NCBI GenBank assembly: GCA_964036665.1
Contig: OZ038526.1
Location: 33,356,001-33,420,000, forward strand
Direction: 5' to 3'
Source: Gordius sp. MW1
Taxonomy: Eukaryota > Nematomorpha > Gordioida > Gordea > Gordiidae
DNA: 64,000 nucleotides
Shown here in pieces: positions 22,214-50,300 of this stretch. Under the pieces are notes generated by a model. That model was given only the letters and a program-made list of their open reading frames with translations. It ran no database searches and was not told the DNA's origin. Each line of letters begins with the position of its first letter. Position 1 is the stretch's first letter. The translations under genes and the position numbers were made by a program.

Positions 22214-23157
22214 CTACTGGTCTCGTCGCCGCAATTGGTCTATGTGTCTCCAGAATTCCGTTCCATTTTCTATCGTCACTCGACACCTTAACCCTCCCTC
22301 TACCGCTATTACCAACCCCTTTACCCACTTACAAGGACCTTGATACATCTTAACCCAAACTGTATCCCCTAATTTGAAGCGGGCTGCCCTCCCTACATAA
22401 TTCCTTCCTTCTACTCTTCTCAACTCGTCCAACCATACTCTACCTCGTCGTCCCAAGACGGGGACTGTCCATTTATTCCCTCCGTGTTATGATACATTAA
22501 CTTCATCTGCCATTGTTCAGATGTCCCATCTTTTTCCTTCAGAATCCATCCCTTAACTACTCCCACCATTCTTTCCACATGTCCGTTGGAACTGGGGTGA
22601 TAAGGTGGGGTGATAATATGTTCCACTCCCTGACTCCCACAAAACTCTTTAAATCTTACACTACTAAACGCTGGACCTCCATCGGACACTATCAATTTTG
22701 GTAACCCATATCGCGCCACTAGTCCTTTCAATATCCTTATTACAACCCGGGTCGAACTCCCACTAACCCTTTCATATTCGATCCATTTAGTACATGCGTC
22801 CACCGCTATAAGATATACTTTCCCTAGACACTCGAAAAAATCTAGATGGACCCTATCCCATGGATTTTGCGCCTTAGCCCATTGGCTATCTTTAACTTTG
22901 GGTGGCATCGCGGCTAGGCTATTGCATACCTCACATTGCCTGCAGAGAGATTCTATATCATTCTTGATATCGGGCCACCAGATATATTCTCGCGCCCATC
23001 TCTTCATTTTTACCATACCTTGATGTCCTTTATGCAATTCTTTCAACACTTCATTCCTTAAATTATGGGGAATAATCAGCTGTAAACCTTTCATAACACA
23101 TTCATCCACTATACTTAATTGCCATCTCGTCTCATCCCAAGCTAAAAAATCACTTTA
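22214..23157 (-). pseudogene. Gypsy/Ty3-type integrase, 5'-truncated and frameshifted
   Basis: Integrase of an LTR retrotransposon, which inserts the cDNA into the genome. Reading from 23109, the H2C2 zinc-binding domain has H26, H29, C59 and C62. The catalytic core has D90 (HLDFFE), D143 (VSDGGPAF) and E179 (HVERMVG) with exact D-X35-E spacing. The frame shifts near 22455; the C-terminal part continues in another frame to 22214 and ends in FWRHIDQLRRRDQ, typical of Gypsy integrase tails. The frame is open upstream to ~23157, where AT-rich DNA replaces it. Protease, RT and RNase H are missing, so this is a truncated remnant. Confidence 0.85.
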
Positions 23158-25133
23158 TAAATTTTGTATACTAGATAAAAGTTTCGCAAAGTTTTTAATA
23201 TGAGATAAATTAAAAAAATTGAAATAACATATTTTATTATTTGCAAAACTGATAGCACAAACCTGATAAAAATTTAGTACTTCATGTCATTATGATAATA
23301 TAGTAACAAACTAATTAATATAAAATTATATATAAAAAGTGCAAATTAAAAAATAAACTATGAATATTTGAAGTATATTTAATTATTCTTGGCCTTATAA
23401 AAAAGACGTATTATTTCCAAAGTTTCCCTATAATGGACTTGATAACATATAACGAGTTGAGACCCTTTATTAACACCGGTTAAACCAAATCCTCAAATCA
23501 ATGTTTTTGTTTAACAAATTTAGGTAAAATTCTTAGTCCTTTCATATAACAATCTTCGATTGTAGCCCATAGATTTTATAACATGGTCATTATAACAATA
23601 TCGAACTAGAAAGTGCGAGTGTTTACTTTTAAAAAATATATTATTATTTATAAGCTTGACACGGTCAGCTAATAACATTAGAAAATAAATAATGATATTG
23701 TGATATCAACCGAAAAATGGTTAATATATTTTTTAGATATTTTCTGGGGAACACCAATATACAAGTTTTTGCAATAACTGAGTTCACACTTGCGAAAATG
23801 AACGTTTTTGCTTTTTTTTGGGGGGGGGGGGGGGGTTTTAAGGCGGGAAAACAAATTGACAAAATTTTTTTACAAATATTTCTTATCAAATATAGCGAAA
23901 AGTTACACAAAACAATTTTTTACTTAAGTAACTAATTTTTAATTTATCTTAAAATTTCAATTACTCCCTTTATTTAATATCGCCTCAGACTTGCACGAAT
24001 TACATAGGGTATTTACAAGCTTATATGTGCTTAGAAACCAATGGGATAAGGAACTCATACTTTAGTGAATAAGCTCAAATTACCAAATGTGTAATTTAGG
24101 CAAATTAAATTCTCGTGTGAATAAAGTTTATAATATTTAGTATATTCCAATCAAATTAATTTACATTTAATACCTTAAATGTGATCGTGCAAAAAAGAAT
24201 ACAAAGTTAGATTACCTATGTTTTTATGGTTAATAAAAAAATTAAACCGAGTAATCGTTTAAAAATTGTCAAATTGTCTCTTTCAACATCATAATTCTTT
24301 CCCAGATCTCGGTTAAGTTTTTCTAATTCTCGCCTCGTTTTGTCTTTATTTTTTTAGATGAGACGAGACCAAGATTTTTCTCGAATTTTCCATATCACTA
24401 TTTACCATATCCCCATATTTCTAAATAGTCAAACCATCCTTGTTGTAATTAGCTTTTAGCCTGATTTAACTCCCTTTTGCTTTTCAAAAATCTACTTTTA
24501 TGTTACCTTTTAAATTTATATTGCCCCCCCCCCTAATTGACAAAAAAAATTTCAATGCAAAAACCCATAAAAATTAAAAAAATTTATGTTTTGCCAACCC
24601 CTTCCTCCCTAATTAAACTTAAAAACGTTTCACCCCCCCCCCCCCAATCCAAAACGCTAGGCCAATGTCCTGAGCTTTAAGTTATTTGTTTGCCTATCCA
24701 CCAATGTACAATTTATCTGTTTATTTAATTTATCCTCACACCTCTTTACTTCTCGCCACAAAGATCTTCTAGTAGGCTTGCTTTCTCTTATTAATAAACT
24801 TCCAGCGTCCTTATTGTGGAGGCCATATACTTCAGTAATCATTTCACGAAAGATTTATTTTTTGCCAGTCTCATAATTACTTTCTGACCCTTTAAACAAA
24901 ATTAATTTGTCTCATTCTTCTATCATTACCTCCAAACACATATGATTTAACCGAACCTTAAAACGACCCGTAACCTTTAGCCAGACTTCAATAATCATAA
25001 ATCTAACTCTACCAGCTTTAAAATAACGTTCTGGACAATGAAATTAAATTAAGTATGAGTCCGCTACCAACACCGGTACCACCAGGCTATTAAGCGTTTT
25101 AGTGATAAACATGTGTTTATTTTTTTCGCTTTT
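23158..25133. other. AT-rich intergenic, DDX41 upstream region
   Basis: No gene is recognised. 23.43-23.65 kb matches 7.1-7.34 kb. A run of about 17 G lies at 23820-23836. 24.51-24.65 kb is a C-run-bounded repeat related to 30.42-30.62 kb. A 61-codon minus-strand frame (24657-24842) has no recognisable domain. No defined promoter element is seen before DDX41. Confidence 0.4.
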
Positions 25134-39883
<14,750 letters not shown>

Positions 39884-39952
39884 AAGGAAAAAAACTTTAT
39901 TATTTATTTTGTCCTTGTAAATATTTATACTTGTTACGATGTTGATAGAAAT

Positions 39953-39958
39953 AATAAA
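39953..39958 (+). terminator. probable DDX41 poly(A) signal
   Basis: AATAAA lies 70 bases after the DDX41 stop codon (39881-39883). Confidence 0.6.
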
Positions 39959-40009
39959 ATTTGTCAAAATATAAGGTCATTCTTTAAATACCTCATTCCT
40001 TGTATCATC

Positions 40010-40158
40010 ATGGGCGTAGCCTAGTGGGGGCAGGGAGAAGCGGCTGGCCCCTCTAAATTTAAAAATTTGTTAAAAATGACTAAAATGTCAAATGATCATT
40101 GCCCCTCCCTAAATCATTATTTCCCCCCTCTAATTCCAATGCTGCCTACGCCCGTGCC
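40010..40158. repeat. CGTAGCC-family short repeat
   Basis: About 150 bp from GGGCGTAGCCTAGTGG to GCTGCCTACGCCCGTG, an imperfect inverted pair, with CCCCTCCCTAAATCATTATT inside. One of about ten copies in the window. Confidence 0.7.
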
Positions 40159-40285
40159 TTGTATATAGATTGTATCGTAATATGTAGAAGAATGCAGCAA
40201 ACTAGTGTTTTTGCTACTGAAAGCTATTTTTTACAACAATTTAATAAAATTTTGGGATTATCTTTATAGGCTAGCGCGTGGATAG

Positions 40286-40387
40286 TAGTGTTGTAAAAAC
40301 TGCTAGGGTTTGTTTGGTTTTGGTCTGGTTATGTTTAGTCGACTAAAACCAAAGGTCGACCAAACAAAACCCAGCCGTTTTACTAGT
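40286..40387. mobile_element. TAGTGTTGTAAAA-family MITE, shortened
   Basis: Starts TAGTGTTGTAAAAACTGC and ends with CAGCCGTTTTACTAGTG. About 100 bp, so internally deleted. It abuts the poly(T) of the LINE copy that follows. Confidence 0.65.
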
Positions 40388-40390
40388 GAC

Positions 40391-41395
40391 TTTTTTTTTT
40401 TTTTTTTTTTTTTAAAGTTTATTTGTTAAAAATCCGCTGACAGTAATATAATATAAATACATGAAATATAAAAGGCAAAATGCGCCGAATAAAATAATAC
40501 ACTATTCGGATATATCATCATCGAGGGGATCTTCCAAAATTGGCCAAGAATCCGCGAACGATTTAAAGTTGTACTTGGCTATAAGAATACCAAGTCTTTG
40601 TTTTAGTAAAAAGGGTACCGAATGTTTAGACGGGGGAGAACGTCTTCCAACCTCTTTAAAAAAAGCTAAGGCCTGTTTGCCAAAGGTGCCTGAACACGAA
40701 GCAACCAATGGAATAAAAATATTTGAGGATAATAGGGCTTTGTATTTATTGGTTTTCCGCCCCTCTGCAACAGCTAAAGAATCATTGTTGCAGTTAGAGG
40801 GGGCAAATAGGTCAATACATGTGAAGTCCCATTTAAGGTGAAGACCATTGCTCCATGGGACTAAAGAAGATCCATCAGTACGCATACGTCCCTCCAAGGC
40901 GGGGTCCGATGGCTCCAAGATGGATGGAATCTTTGCTCTCTTCAGGGCACTTTGAATTAAGGCGTTGGCCTTATTGTGTCTAGCATATTTGAATTTGTTT
41001 GCCAGGCAGTGTAAGGGATGCCTGGCTTGTTCGTCTACGAGTATGCTGCAATTTCGGCAAGTAAATGTTTTCAAAAATTTCACCCCTAGCCGGAGTGCTA
41101 TGGAGTACGAAAGCTCCGAGTCCTCCAGCATCATCCCGGTGAGACAGCTTGGGTAGGCCTCTAGCCATTCGTGACCTGAGCCATCAAACAAAAACGACCT
41201 TAAATTAGAACACTGACTTGCATCGCTACTCGAAATTAGATAATCAACGGAGTGCAACACAAGTCCGGCATCCCAATCTCTTTGTCGTGAGGTTTGTGGC
41301 AAATGTGTTTCGGGATTGGTGTTGTTTTCCCAAGTAGCTAAAGCAATGGGTAGAAGCGGGTCTTCTTTAACCGGATACAACTTAAAACTTGGCTA
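40391..41395 (-). mobile_element. 5'-truncated copy of the restriction-like-endonuclease LINE
   Basis: Minus-oriented. A poly(T) run of 24 (40391-40414) is its poly(A) tail. The 3'UTR and the last 292 codons (41380-40502) follow. Homology stops near 41395, the normal 5' truncation of a LINE insertion. Confidence 0.85.
40502..41380 (-). pseudogene. C-terminal 292 codons of the LINE, restriction-like endonuclease region, open
   Basis: No stop interrupts the retained part. It shows GSGHEWLEAYPSCLTGM, a CX2C...HPLHC knuckle (CRNCSILVDEQARHPLHC), RHNKANALIQSALKRAKIP and then the nuclease signature RTDGSSLVPW...KWDFTCIDLF. The Pro of the usual RPD is Thr here. The undamaged ILEPSDP stretch shows what the 8.5-kb copy lost. 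RT is absent, so it cannot be autonomous. Confidence 0.8.
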
Positions 41396-42170
41396 GTTTC
41401 TGAAGTAAGATACTGGACGTTAATCAAGGTTTATAAAATTATGTTTATATATGATTAGTCTCAAAAATTACTTTCACTTAACTCCAAAATGCCTATTTCT
41501 AATAGATTTAGTTGTTTACAACTAGTAGGCACTAAAAACCAACTTAGTAAGCGTTTTAAATAATAATTTAGGCATTGAAGACTAAAAAAATAGGCAGGTA
41601 TTTTGTAAAATAATTTATACCTTCACCTAAATAAACACTTATTTATGGTAAATATATTAATAAATTGGTAAATGTGTCGAGACAATTTATAAAACGTCAC
41701 CATAATCTGCTTCGCAGTGGGTTACAATTTTTTTTCTTCAAATAAAAGTTTAGGTTTGTCCATTTAAAATTTATTTACTAGATGAAAAAGTACGTTTTAA
41801 ACTGAGAGGATTTACTTTTATCATTCTTGCCTGCCGAGACGTTAGCAACGAACGGCCAATAAACTCTTTAACCCGCTGTTTTTCTGAATTATTGTTTTAT
41901 AACCAATAATAAGCCATATGTTGTTTCATACGGTTCGGTGTCAATGAATCCCCCATATTGAATTTGACCCCATGTCATTTTGCAGTGTCCCCCATTATTC
42001 AAACAAAAAAAGTAAGTTTACCTCATTAGTTAACAAATAAAAAAGAATTTAATTAAATGCAGATGGCCTAAATTGCTTTAACATCGCATCATCACGTATT
42101 TTAATTTTCAATCAATTCAATATTTTTTTATTACGATTTAAATACCTTTCGACATAGTCACTTATCAACC
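41396..42170. other. AT-rich intergenic, nothing recognised
   Basis: No coding homology, RNA gene or clear repeat boundary seen. Confidence 0.4.
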
Positions 42171-42189
42171 CTTATTTTGAAGATGGAAT

Positions 42190-43450
42190 TTCTCAATACC
42201 CTCCCAAAACATCACGCATTTTATATTATCAAAAATTATTTTAATATCTCCAAAAATTCAGCACTGCTTCCGGTCTTCATCAGCTTTTTTATTACCCGAG
42301 ATTTTAAAAAGCTACGATAGCTTTATGAAAATTTAGAAGCAATCCTTAATATCAATTTCAGCACTTCTTTGTGGTTCCAAGCCTCATTACCTACTAAAGC
42401 TGGCGGCTTAGGCATACGCCCAGCTACCTCAATTTCATTAGCAGCCTTTATCTCTTCGCATAAATCCGCCCAAGGTTTGATCGACCGATTAATTACAACA
42501 AGTAAGCGTCGTTTGTACAAGCTCTAGATGTCTGGTCTGCCAACATCAACCCAGGGACCCCCCCCCCCCCCCCCCCATAATCTCAAGACAAAAGGATTGG
42601 GATGCTGGCCTAGTATCGCGCTCCGTTTGTTACCTCTTATCTTATCGAGTTGCGACCCCCGCCAGCACTTCAACCTTAAATCCTTGGTTTTTGACGGATC
42701 GGGTCACGAGTGGCTAGAAGCTTATCCTAGTTCACTCTCTGGATTGATGTTGAAGGACCCAGAGCTAGCATACTACATTGCCCTCAGACTAGGAATTCCC
42801 TATTTAAAGGAATATCCCTGCCGCAACTGCTCCCAGAACATAGACATTTATGCAAAGCACCCCCTACAATGCCTTTACAATAGATTTAAATACATAAGGC
42901 ACGAGAAGGTGAATAGCCTTATCCAAGCCGCTTTTAAAAAAGCCAATAACCCGTCCATTTTAGAGCCGTCAGACCCTTCGTTGGAGGGAAGGATGCCACC
43001 AGACGGCTCTACCCTCATCCCTTAGCAAAATGGTCTACCGCTTAAATGGGATTTCACCTGCATAGACATTTCGCCCCCTCTAACCAGAACTACAACGCTC
43101 TGACCCTCGCTGAAAACCGCAAACCGGTAAAATACCAGGCCCTCCTACACTCTAATATCTTTACCCCCATCGTTGCCTCGTGTTCTGGGACTTTTGGTCC
43201 TACCTCCATTAAGCTTTTTAAAGGAATCAGCCAACGCTGCCCGCCCTCTAATTATTCCACAAATTTTTTCCTTATACAAAAAATTGGTATTTTTATAGCA
43301 AAGTACAATTTTAAATCCCTGGCCGACAGCTGCCCACCTTTAATAGATGACACATGCGACGCTTTCGAATTATAATTTTTTTTATTTTGTTTTATACCCG
43401 CTCTCATATTTTTCCGAATTTTAACACTTCGTTTTTATAATGTTCTTACG
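42190..43450 (+). pseudogene. LINE fragment of the same family, with stops and frameshifts
   Basis: Plus-strand copy retaining the end of the RT/thumb (LPKHHAFYIIKNYFNISK, then FQASLPTKAGGLGIRPATS), then GSGHEWLEAYPSSLSGLML, a C2HC knuckle region and EPSDPSLEGRMPPDGSTLIP. A stop falls directly after the PDG motif (~43022) and a frameshift follows; the C-terminus ends near 43375. A poly(C) run of about 22 (~42548-42569) interrupts it. Not functional. Confidence 0.8.
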
Positions 43451-43455
43451 TTCAA

Positions 43456-44300
43456 ATGAAATATAGTAAATATTTAAAAAAAAATCGCTATAATCAAAGT
43501 AACCTTCCTTATTTTTGCACATTTAAAACTGGTGGAAAAACGGTACATTTATTTAACGTTGATGAGCAGTCTATATCGTCTATGCCAATAATATTACCAA
43601 ACATTTCACTAGAAATTATGCCCAGAAATGATAATTATTCTTACTTACAAATGCAGAATAAGGAATGGGTAAAGGGACAATTGGTCTAAAAGAAAAGCAC
43701 TTAACGATGAAGTGTGAAACCAACACTCTCTATTATTCTCCAATTATTATGTTTAAAAGTGTGAGATAATTGCGATAAAAGTCTTTTCGGGTAATATCAA
43801 ACCAAAGTCGCCTTGGAATCCTATACACATTGACATGTCCACCCTATCGCAACAAAACCATCATAATTTTTATTATATATAAAACAATAAGAATACAATT
43901 TATATGATACGAAAAAATAAATACAAATACGTGTTGTGCTAGCTAGCCCCGTGGAAATTGATAACGATACAATAAATGATATTAACAAAACAGAATCACA
44001 TTGGCAAGAAACCCGAAATTGCCCGGTTTATTTAACGCCAAAAATTGCGTAATTTGTGAAAAATAAAATGTGAGATAAATGAGTGTTTACGTTTAAACAC
44101 AAAAGAACAAACACCTGCAGCGTCGATATTATTTGGTGGTAGTGTAGGTTCAAAAAGCAGTCTAGTAATACCATGATATCAGCATGATGCCTTACAAAAA
44201 TCAACGATAAAATATTCAAACAACCAATTTTCACAATTTTAGCTGCTTTGTTCGCCTTTTAAAGTTTGAAAGAAGGATTGAAACTTTAAGCCAATGTGTA
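43456..44300. other. intergenic between LINE fragment and TMF1 3' end
   Basis: A 77-codon plus frame (43456-43689) has no recognised domain. Its sequence around 43505-43600 resembles 55210-55300 (shared TTTGCACATTT / GGAGAAAC / ATGAGCAGTCTAT), so it is a dispersed repeat. A minus-strand AATAAA (plus TTTATT ~44028-44033) could serve TMF1, weakly supported. Confidence 0.4.
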
Positions 44301-47300
44301 TTAGCATTTGTTGGGTGTCGAGGAGGGTATCAAAAATTCCATTTGATTGCGGTAGGATACTTTGAGGTCTTGTAAATCCATTCGTAATTCATCGGCTTCT
44401 TCCGCCTTTTCTCCGTACATTTGCAAAACTGTGTTGTAGCGCTTGTTCAATTCCCCATGTTCTAACCGCATACCTTCTAGCTTAGCCTGGACACGGTTTA
44501 GGGCATCACAACGCGAAGTTAAATTGACGAGTTCGTGGGCCATACTCTCCCTTGAACGCTCCAATTTATGCATTTCACCCTTCGTTCATATGCAATTATA
44601 AATAACTATGACATATGATAAAAACTAACTTTAACTTTAAAAGATTTTGTCCTTAGTAAAAATTATTTTTGAGATTTATTCACAGGAGCATAACGCCCTT
44701 TAATGCTCATGTGAATAAATCTCTTAAAAATAGCAAAACTTAAAAAAAAACATCTACATGTTACATTAAAGCATATACACCAGCTTCGTAGAGTGTTTGT
44801 AGTCATGATTTTACAGCTAAAGTTATCAGAGGTATCAAATTGCAATAGTAGGCATAATGAGCCTAGCCAGGGGGTGGCAGGGAGGGGCAGCTGTCCCCCT
44901 CTAAACACAAATCCTTTACAATTGAATATGATTAGGGCTAAAATTTCAAAGAATTATCATTCCCCCCCCACTCCCCCCTGATCCATTCCTGGGTACGCTC
45001 ATGGTAGGCATCATCAAGTGAGTTGGAAACATAAGAAAACAAGGGAATAAAATAATTTTTTACAAATATTTTTTGAAAAATAAGAGTAAAAGCGACATCG
45101 CAGGCACATATATGAAAGTCCCAACAGAGAAATAAAAACAAAAAGAACCAAAAACAACATTTAGCGGTAAAAAGACAAGAATGACCATTTTCGCGTTCGC
45201 CTTTAAATGGGTTTCAAAATTATCCCAGCCTAACAGAACCATTTATTGAGAGCATGGGCGAAGCCAAGGCGGGGGGTAAGGCAAGGAGGGGCCGCTGCTT
45301 TCCTCTAAATCCAAAAACTTGTTGAAATTTATTAAAATTATGACTTAAATTTCAAAAAATAATCATTTTGCCCTCCCTATATCATTATTTCCCCCATGAT
45401 TGAGAGACATAACAAATTACCTGTAAATGATGTAATTCCCCCTCTTTGAGTTTCAATTGAAATTCCAACTTTTCAAAAAGGACGGGCACGCCAGTATTAT
45501 TTGAGTGTACGGTTGTGGCCGAAGGGGAGGGGATCATTGAAGGTGGTGTATCGGATAAATTTGTGGGCGTTATTGATAATGGGGATATTCTGCTAAGCAT
45601 TTCACCACGTACGGAAGATTCAGCATTAGAGTAATCGTCTTCATACTGTCAACCAACATAAACTAAGTGTTATTTACCAAATTTTAAATAACTTTTTAAT
45701 AGCAAAAAACTTTCACAATATCTTAGCTCAATTGTGCAAAAAATATCAAACACTACGCAATTCCTACCTTTTTATTGATGACATTATTTTAATTAAAGCC
45801 TAACATTAAAATAAAACAAATAGTTAAGAAATACCATAGATTTAAAAGATTCTAAAATTTTTGAGAGCTATACAATCATTTAGTATGAAATAGATTTTAT
45901 GATTTAAATTCACAAATATCCTTATCATGGGCGTAGCGAAGGGTGGCAGGGGCGGCTGCCCCCCTCTTAATTCAATTTTTTCTTAAAATTTCATAAAATT
46001 ATGACCAAAATAACTTAAAATCATTATTTAGACCCTACCTAAATCATTATTGCCCACCTCTAAATCCAAACCTGGCTACTGTCCTTATTAATTTTATAAT
46101 ACTATTCCAAGTTTTGCCAGATATAGTAAACAATTTTTTAAGCCAAGGTCCATTTAATTTGCGCTAACTTATACATAATCCTAAAAAGTCGCACCTGGTT
46201 CAAAATATATTATAATTACAGGGGTAAATTACGTTTGAAAAGAAGCTTGGCTTGGGCAGAGATCTTTTTCTTTCCAAATTGGCCATATTACTTTCCCATT
46301 CGCCGAGAGACCCAGCGTTGAAAGATTGGTTATTGGGCTCGTAACTGTCGGTTCTTGAATACCCTTAAAAAACAAATTTTACCCCCAAAATACATGCATG
46401 GCAAGCTATTGTGGATATAGAACCCGATTTAAGAAAGAAAACGCAAATCAAATACTAAGTAATAATTCTTAATTATATGCCATCAAAGTGAAATTTTTTA
46501 AATTAAACTCTGATTTGGCTAAATTTATACATAACTATTTTAGCACGTGACATGAAAATGATAACAGGCATATAACGTTTTCGTTCTTACTAGAGCTCAT
46601 CAGTATGCTATAGTTAATTTTCAAGCCATATACTAATCGAGACAGGTATATAATAGCAAATTGAATGATGCTCGCTTTTATTACTATTATTCCACATTAA
46701 GTAAACTGTGAAGAGTATATTTAAAAATGTTGCACCAATCAAAAAATATTTAAAAAGGATGACTTAAATAATTTATAAATAAATAAATAAAATTAAAAAA
46801 AAACATATTTTTCTTAAATGAGATATATAGACATACGTTTAGTTCTTTCCCTTTTTCTGTATCTTTTATTATGATCAAGAGTCATGGAAGGCGATTTTTG
46901 GTCTGTTAGCTGTTTCGCCTGGTCCTTCAACTTTAAGTTCAAAGAATCTATATTTTCTCTCAACGATTGATTTTCCGCTTTTAATTCCTCCAAATCAGAT
47001 TCATGCTTAATTCTCAAGCTCTCAACCTCTTCTTTGTGACTTTAATGTAAGTTGCATTAGAATTTAATATATACAAAAAAATAATTGTTCGTTTCGAGTC
47101 CACAAATTAATATAAAACTATATAAGACTCCATTTATGCCACCCACATTTTACTATGTGACTCACACATATGGCAAACCTATAATGTTTTCGCTCTAATT
47201 CAAACAATAATTGACATAGTTATATTTAATAACGCTTGCTTGCAATTGTACTAATTAAACCCATTATATGATTAAATTAATTATTTTCTTATTATATAAT

Positions 47301-50300
47301 TTGCGGACTCTTGTTCATATAATTTATTTTAAACATAAAAACCGCAAGCGTTTTTCTATAATTTCAAAAATAAATTTCAAAATTCAGTATATAATATTTT
47401 AGTCTACTTTGGATATATAAAATAGGTGAATAACTAAATTACCGAAAAACTATATATTTAACCGATTGGTGCCTTCAACATGGTCTCTAAAAAACCGAAA
47501 CTAACTATAATATGCGTCGCAATTAAAACAAACTAATCCCTATAATATATTAAATTTCAAACTAAATTATAAATTAAAACCCAAATATTTGGTGGTCTTA
47601 TTACATATTTACTGATTAATCATATATGTAATTTACAATAAGGCAGTCTTGAATTGAATACCTTTCGAGCTCGGTATTCATATTATCTAATGAATTTTGG
47701 GTAGACTTCAATGATGTTAAAAGTTCCTCCCTTTCCTTTTGTAAAGTTTCAATCGAAATGCGTAAACTATTGCCCGAAGCCATTTCTCTCTCCAGTTCTG
47801 ATCGTGCCCGTGTCTCCTTTTCTTCCGCTATTTTGATGGACTTTTCAGCCTCGGCTAGTATAAAAAATTCCAAACTTGGTAATTTAATATGTTTTTATTT
47901 ATCTTTTTTTAATATAAAATCTCAATCGTAAACTTTTAGTAGGAACATTAGGTTTTGAACGTAAAAATAGATATTCCCTCATCAAAAATTCTATAGGTAT
48001 TGAATATTTTAAATTGTTTCTTGATGTTAGACTTAGAGAGACAAGGCACACTATAACGAAGCTCTTTAAAAACACAAAAGAAAAAGCCTTTTTGGCGCAC
48101 CAATTTATATTAAATTTTCAAAATAGTGTTAGCAAATTTTCGATTGCTATGCAATTTATGGTTTTTCAATAAGGCACAACAATTTATGTACATAGTTTTT
48201 GGGTAAAATTTTGTTCCAACTTTTCCCAAGTACCCTTTTGCCCGTTTAAAAGTTGCTGTAAATCGCCTACTTGCCGAACCAAGGGTTGAGTGGCACATGA
48301 TATATTTTGTGAAAGGTCTTGACACCGCGCTTCCGATGATTTTAGGCCCTGTCATTAGTTTAAACTCATTCGTGAATAAATCAATGTGACTAGAAAGACA
48401 ATAATTTTAAAATATATATTATTCAGTAGTGTTGTAAAAACGGGGCTGGGTTTTGTTTGTTCGATCTTTGGCTTTAGTCGACAAACATAACCACGCCAAA
48501 GGTTGCAAGGAAAGCCCCGACTGGGTCCGCTTAAAAGCTCTTATGAATTATATTATTTTGTTTACGTATATTAATTTGTCTTTTTTTTAATGTATATTTT
48601 TTAAAACTCGGAGTTCTTACGTCTTACCCCCCAAAAAAGGATAACTAAATTTAAAATGAGCGGGGTGGCAATTCAATTTAAAATTGTTTTGGGCAGGGTT
48701 CAAGCATAAATATTCAAACAAATCTGACCTCTTATACTGATCGCGATGTGTTCACACGAAAACTTCTTAACAAAATATGTGTAAAATTTTTTACTTCGTT
48801 GAGCCTTTAAAGCGTTCGGCCATAATTTTCCGATCAATAATTTTAAGATTTTATAAAAATCATAGAAATAATACTCAGCTTAAGTTATAAACGTATGATT
48901 TTAAATCATAGCAAGGTTCAAGATGATTTTAAAAAGCTAAATTATTTATTTATATATCTTCACTTGGCGCAAGTCATCTATCTCCCGCCGATGATTTTGT
49001 TCTCTCTGTTTATGCGTCTTTGTCATTTGATGCAATTCATTTTGCAAATCCGATATCTAAATTAAAATCAATAATTAAACATTTTTTTTACATTTTAGGT
49101 AGAAAAAATGTTATCGCATTAAATCATAGGTTATATGAAGTTTTGTAAAAACGGCTGGGTTTTATTTGGTCCACCTTTGGTTTTAGTCGACTAAAATTAA
49201 ACAGGCCAAAGATTTTTTGGTCTGTTATTCTTGGTCGCATTAACAGACTAAAGGTTTTTGGCTAAACCTGGTCTGTTGATATTTAGTCGACTAAAATGCA
49301 AGGTCGACCCAGCAAAACCCATCCGTTTTTACAACACTAATTATGGTGGTATCATACTTCTTGATAAAGGGATTTCCTTTTTTCCTCATCAGCCATTTCC
49401 AATTGTATCCTGGCATCAGCTACTGCCTTCTCTATAGCCTCGCTCAATGTCTTTTCAGCTTCCTAAAAAGCACATAAAATAAACTCTTGAGATTATTTTA
49501 AAAAATCATATGATTTTTACTAATTTGTTATGTAACATATATATATATATTTATATACAATTATCAAATTAACTTTCATTTAATAATTATTGATCAAATT
49601 TATCCTCTAATATAACAAGGTTAAAATAATGTTATCAAAAATTATTTTATTGTATAGCACAGTGGAGAAACATGACCTTGGATTTCATTTATGTATGATA
49701 AAAATGCTTAAACCCGCATACCTCGAGTGCATTATTTTTATCGGCCAATGATTTGTGGAGTGTCCCGATTTCTCTAACGCAAAAATACAATAATCACAAT
49801 TATAAATCTCAAACAAAAAAACTAAATATTTTATAAATTTAATTTTCAAAATACACTTATAGATAAATAAGTTCACTTGTATGCAGATTCCAAAGCACTT
49901 TCCATGCTTATACATTTTTCAGTGGTCTCTAGTAGTTTAGATTCTAATTCGGTTATTTTATCAGCGCGTAGTATCAAGTCCGCAGAAGCTTCTTGCAGCA
50001 AATCTTAAATGTAATTATTAACAATAAAAACCAATAAGCCCCAAATAAATATATACAAATAGCGAGTTTAGTTATGGTAATGTCAAAATAATATTACAAC
50101 CATAAAGAAGAAAAAACAATAAAAATTCAATAATAGTGTTGTAAAAAGGGCTGTGTTATGTTTGGTCGATCTTTAGTCGTCCAAACGTAAACAGATTAAA
50201 GGATTTTTCTTAACTTAGTCTAAATTTGAAAAACAGACTACAGTCGAACGTTAGTCTTAGTTAAATCAAAGGTCGACCAAACAAACCCAACCCTTTTTAC

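Noticed and set aside
22214..23157. Host-domesticated integrase gene
   Set aside because: Although the DDE triad is intact, the frame is truncated upstream and shifted near 22455, with no introns or host-like start; a retrotransposon remnant is simpler.
24657..24842. 61-codon minus-strand frame upstream of DDX41 (contains RRSLWREVKRCEDKLNKQ)
   Set aside because: No recognised domain, no splice-linked neighbour and it borders a C-run repeat; treated as chance or repeat-derived.
43456..43689. 77-codon plus-strand frame after a LINE fragment
   Set aside because: Its sequence is shared with non-coding DNA at 55.2 kb, so it is a repeat and not a gene.
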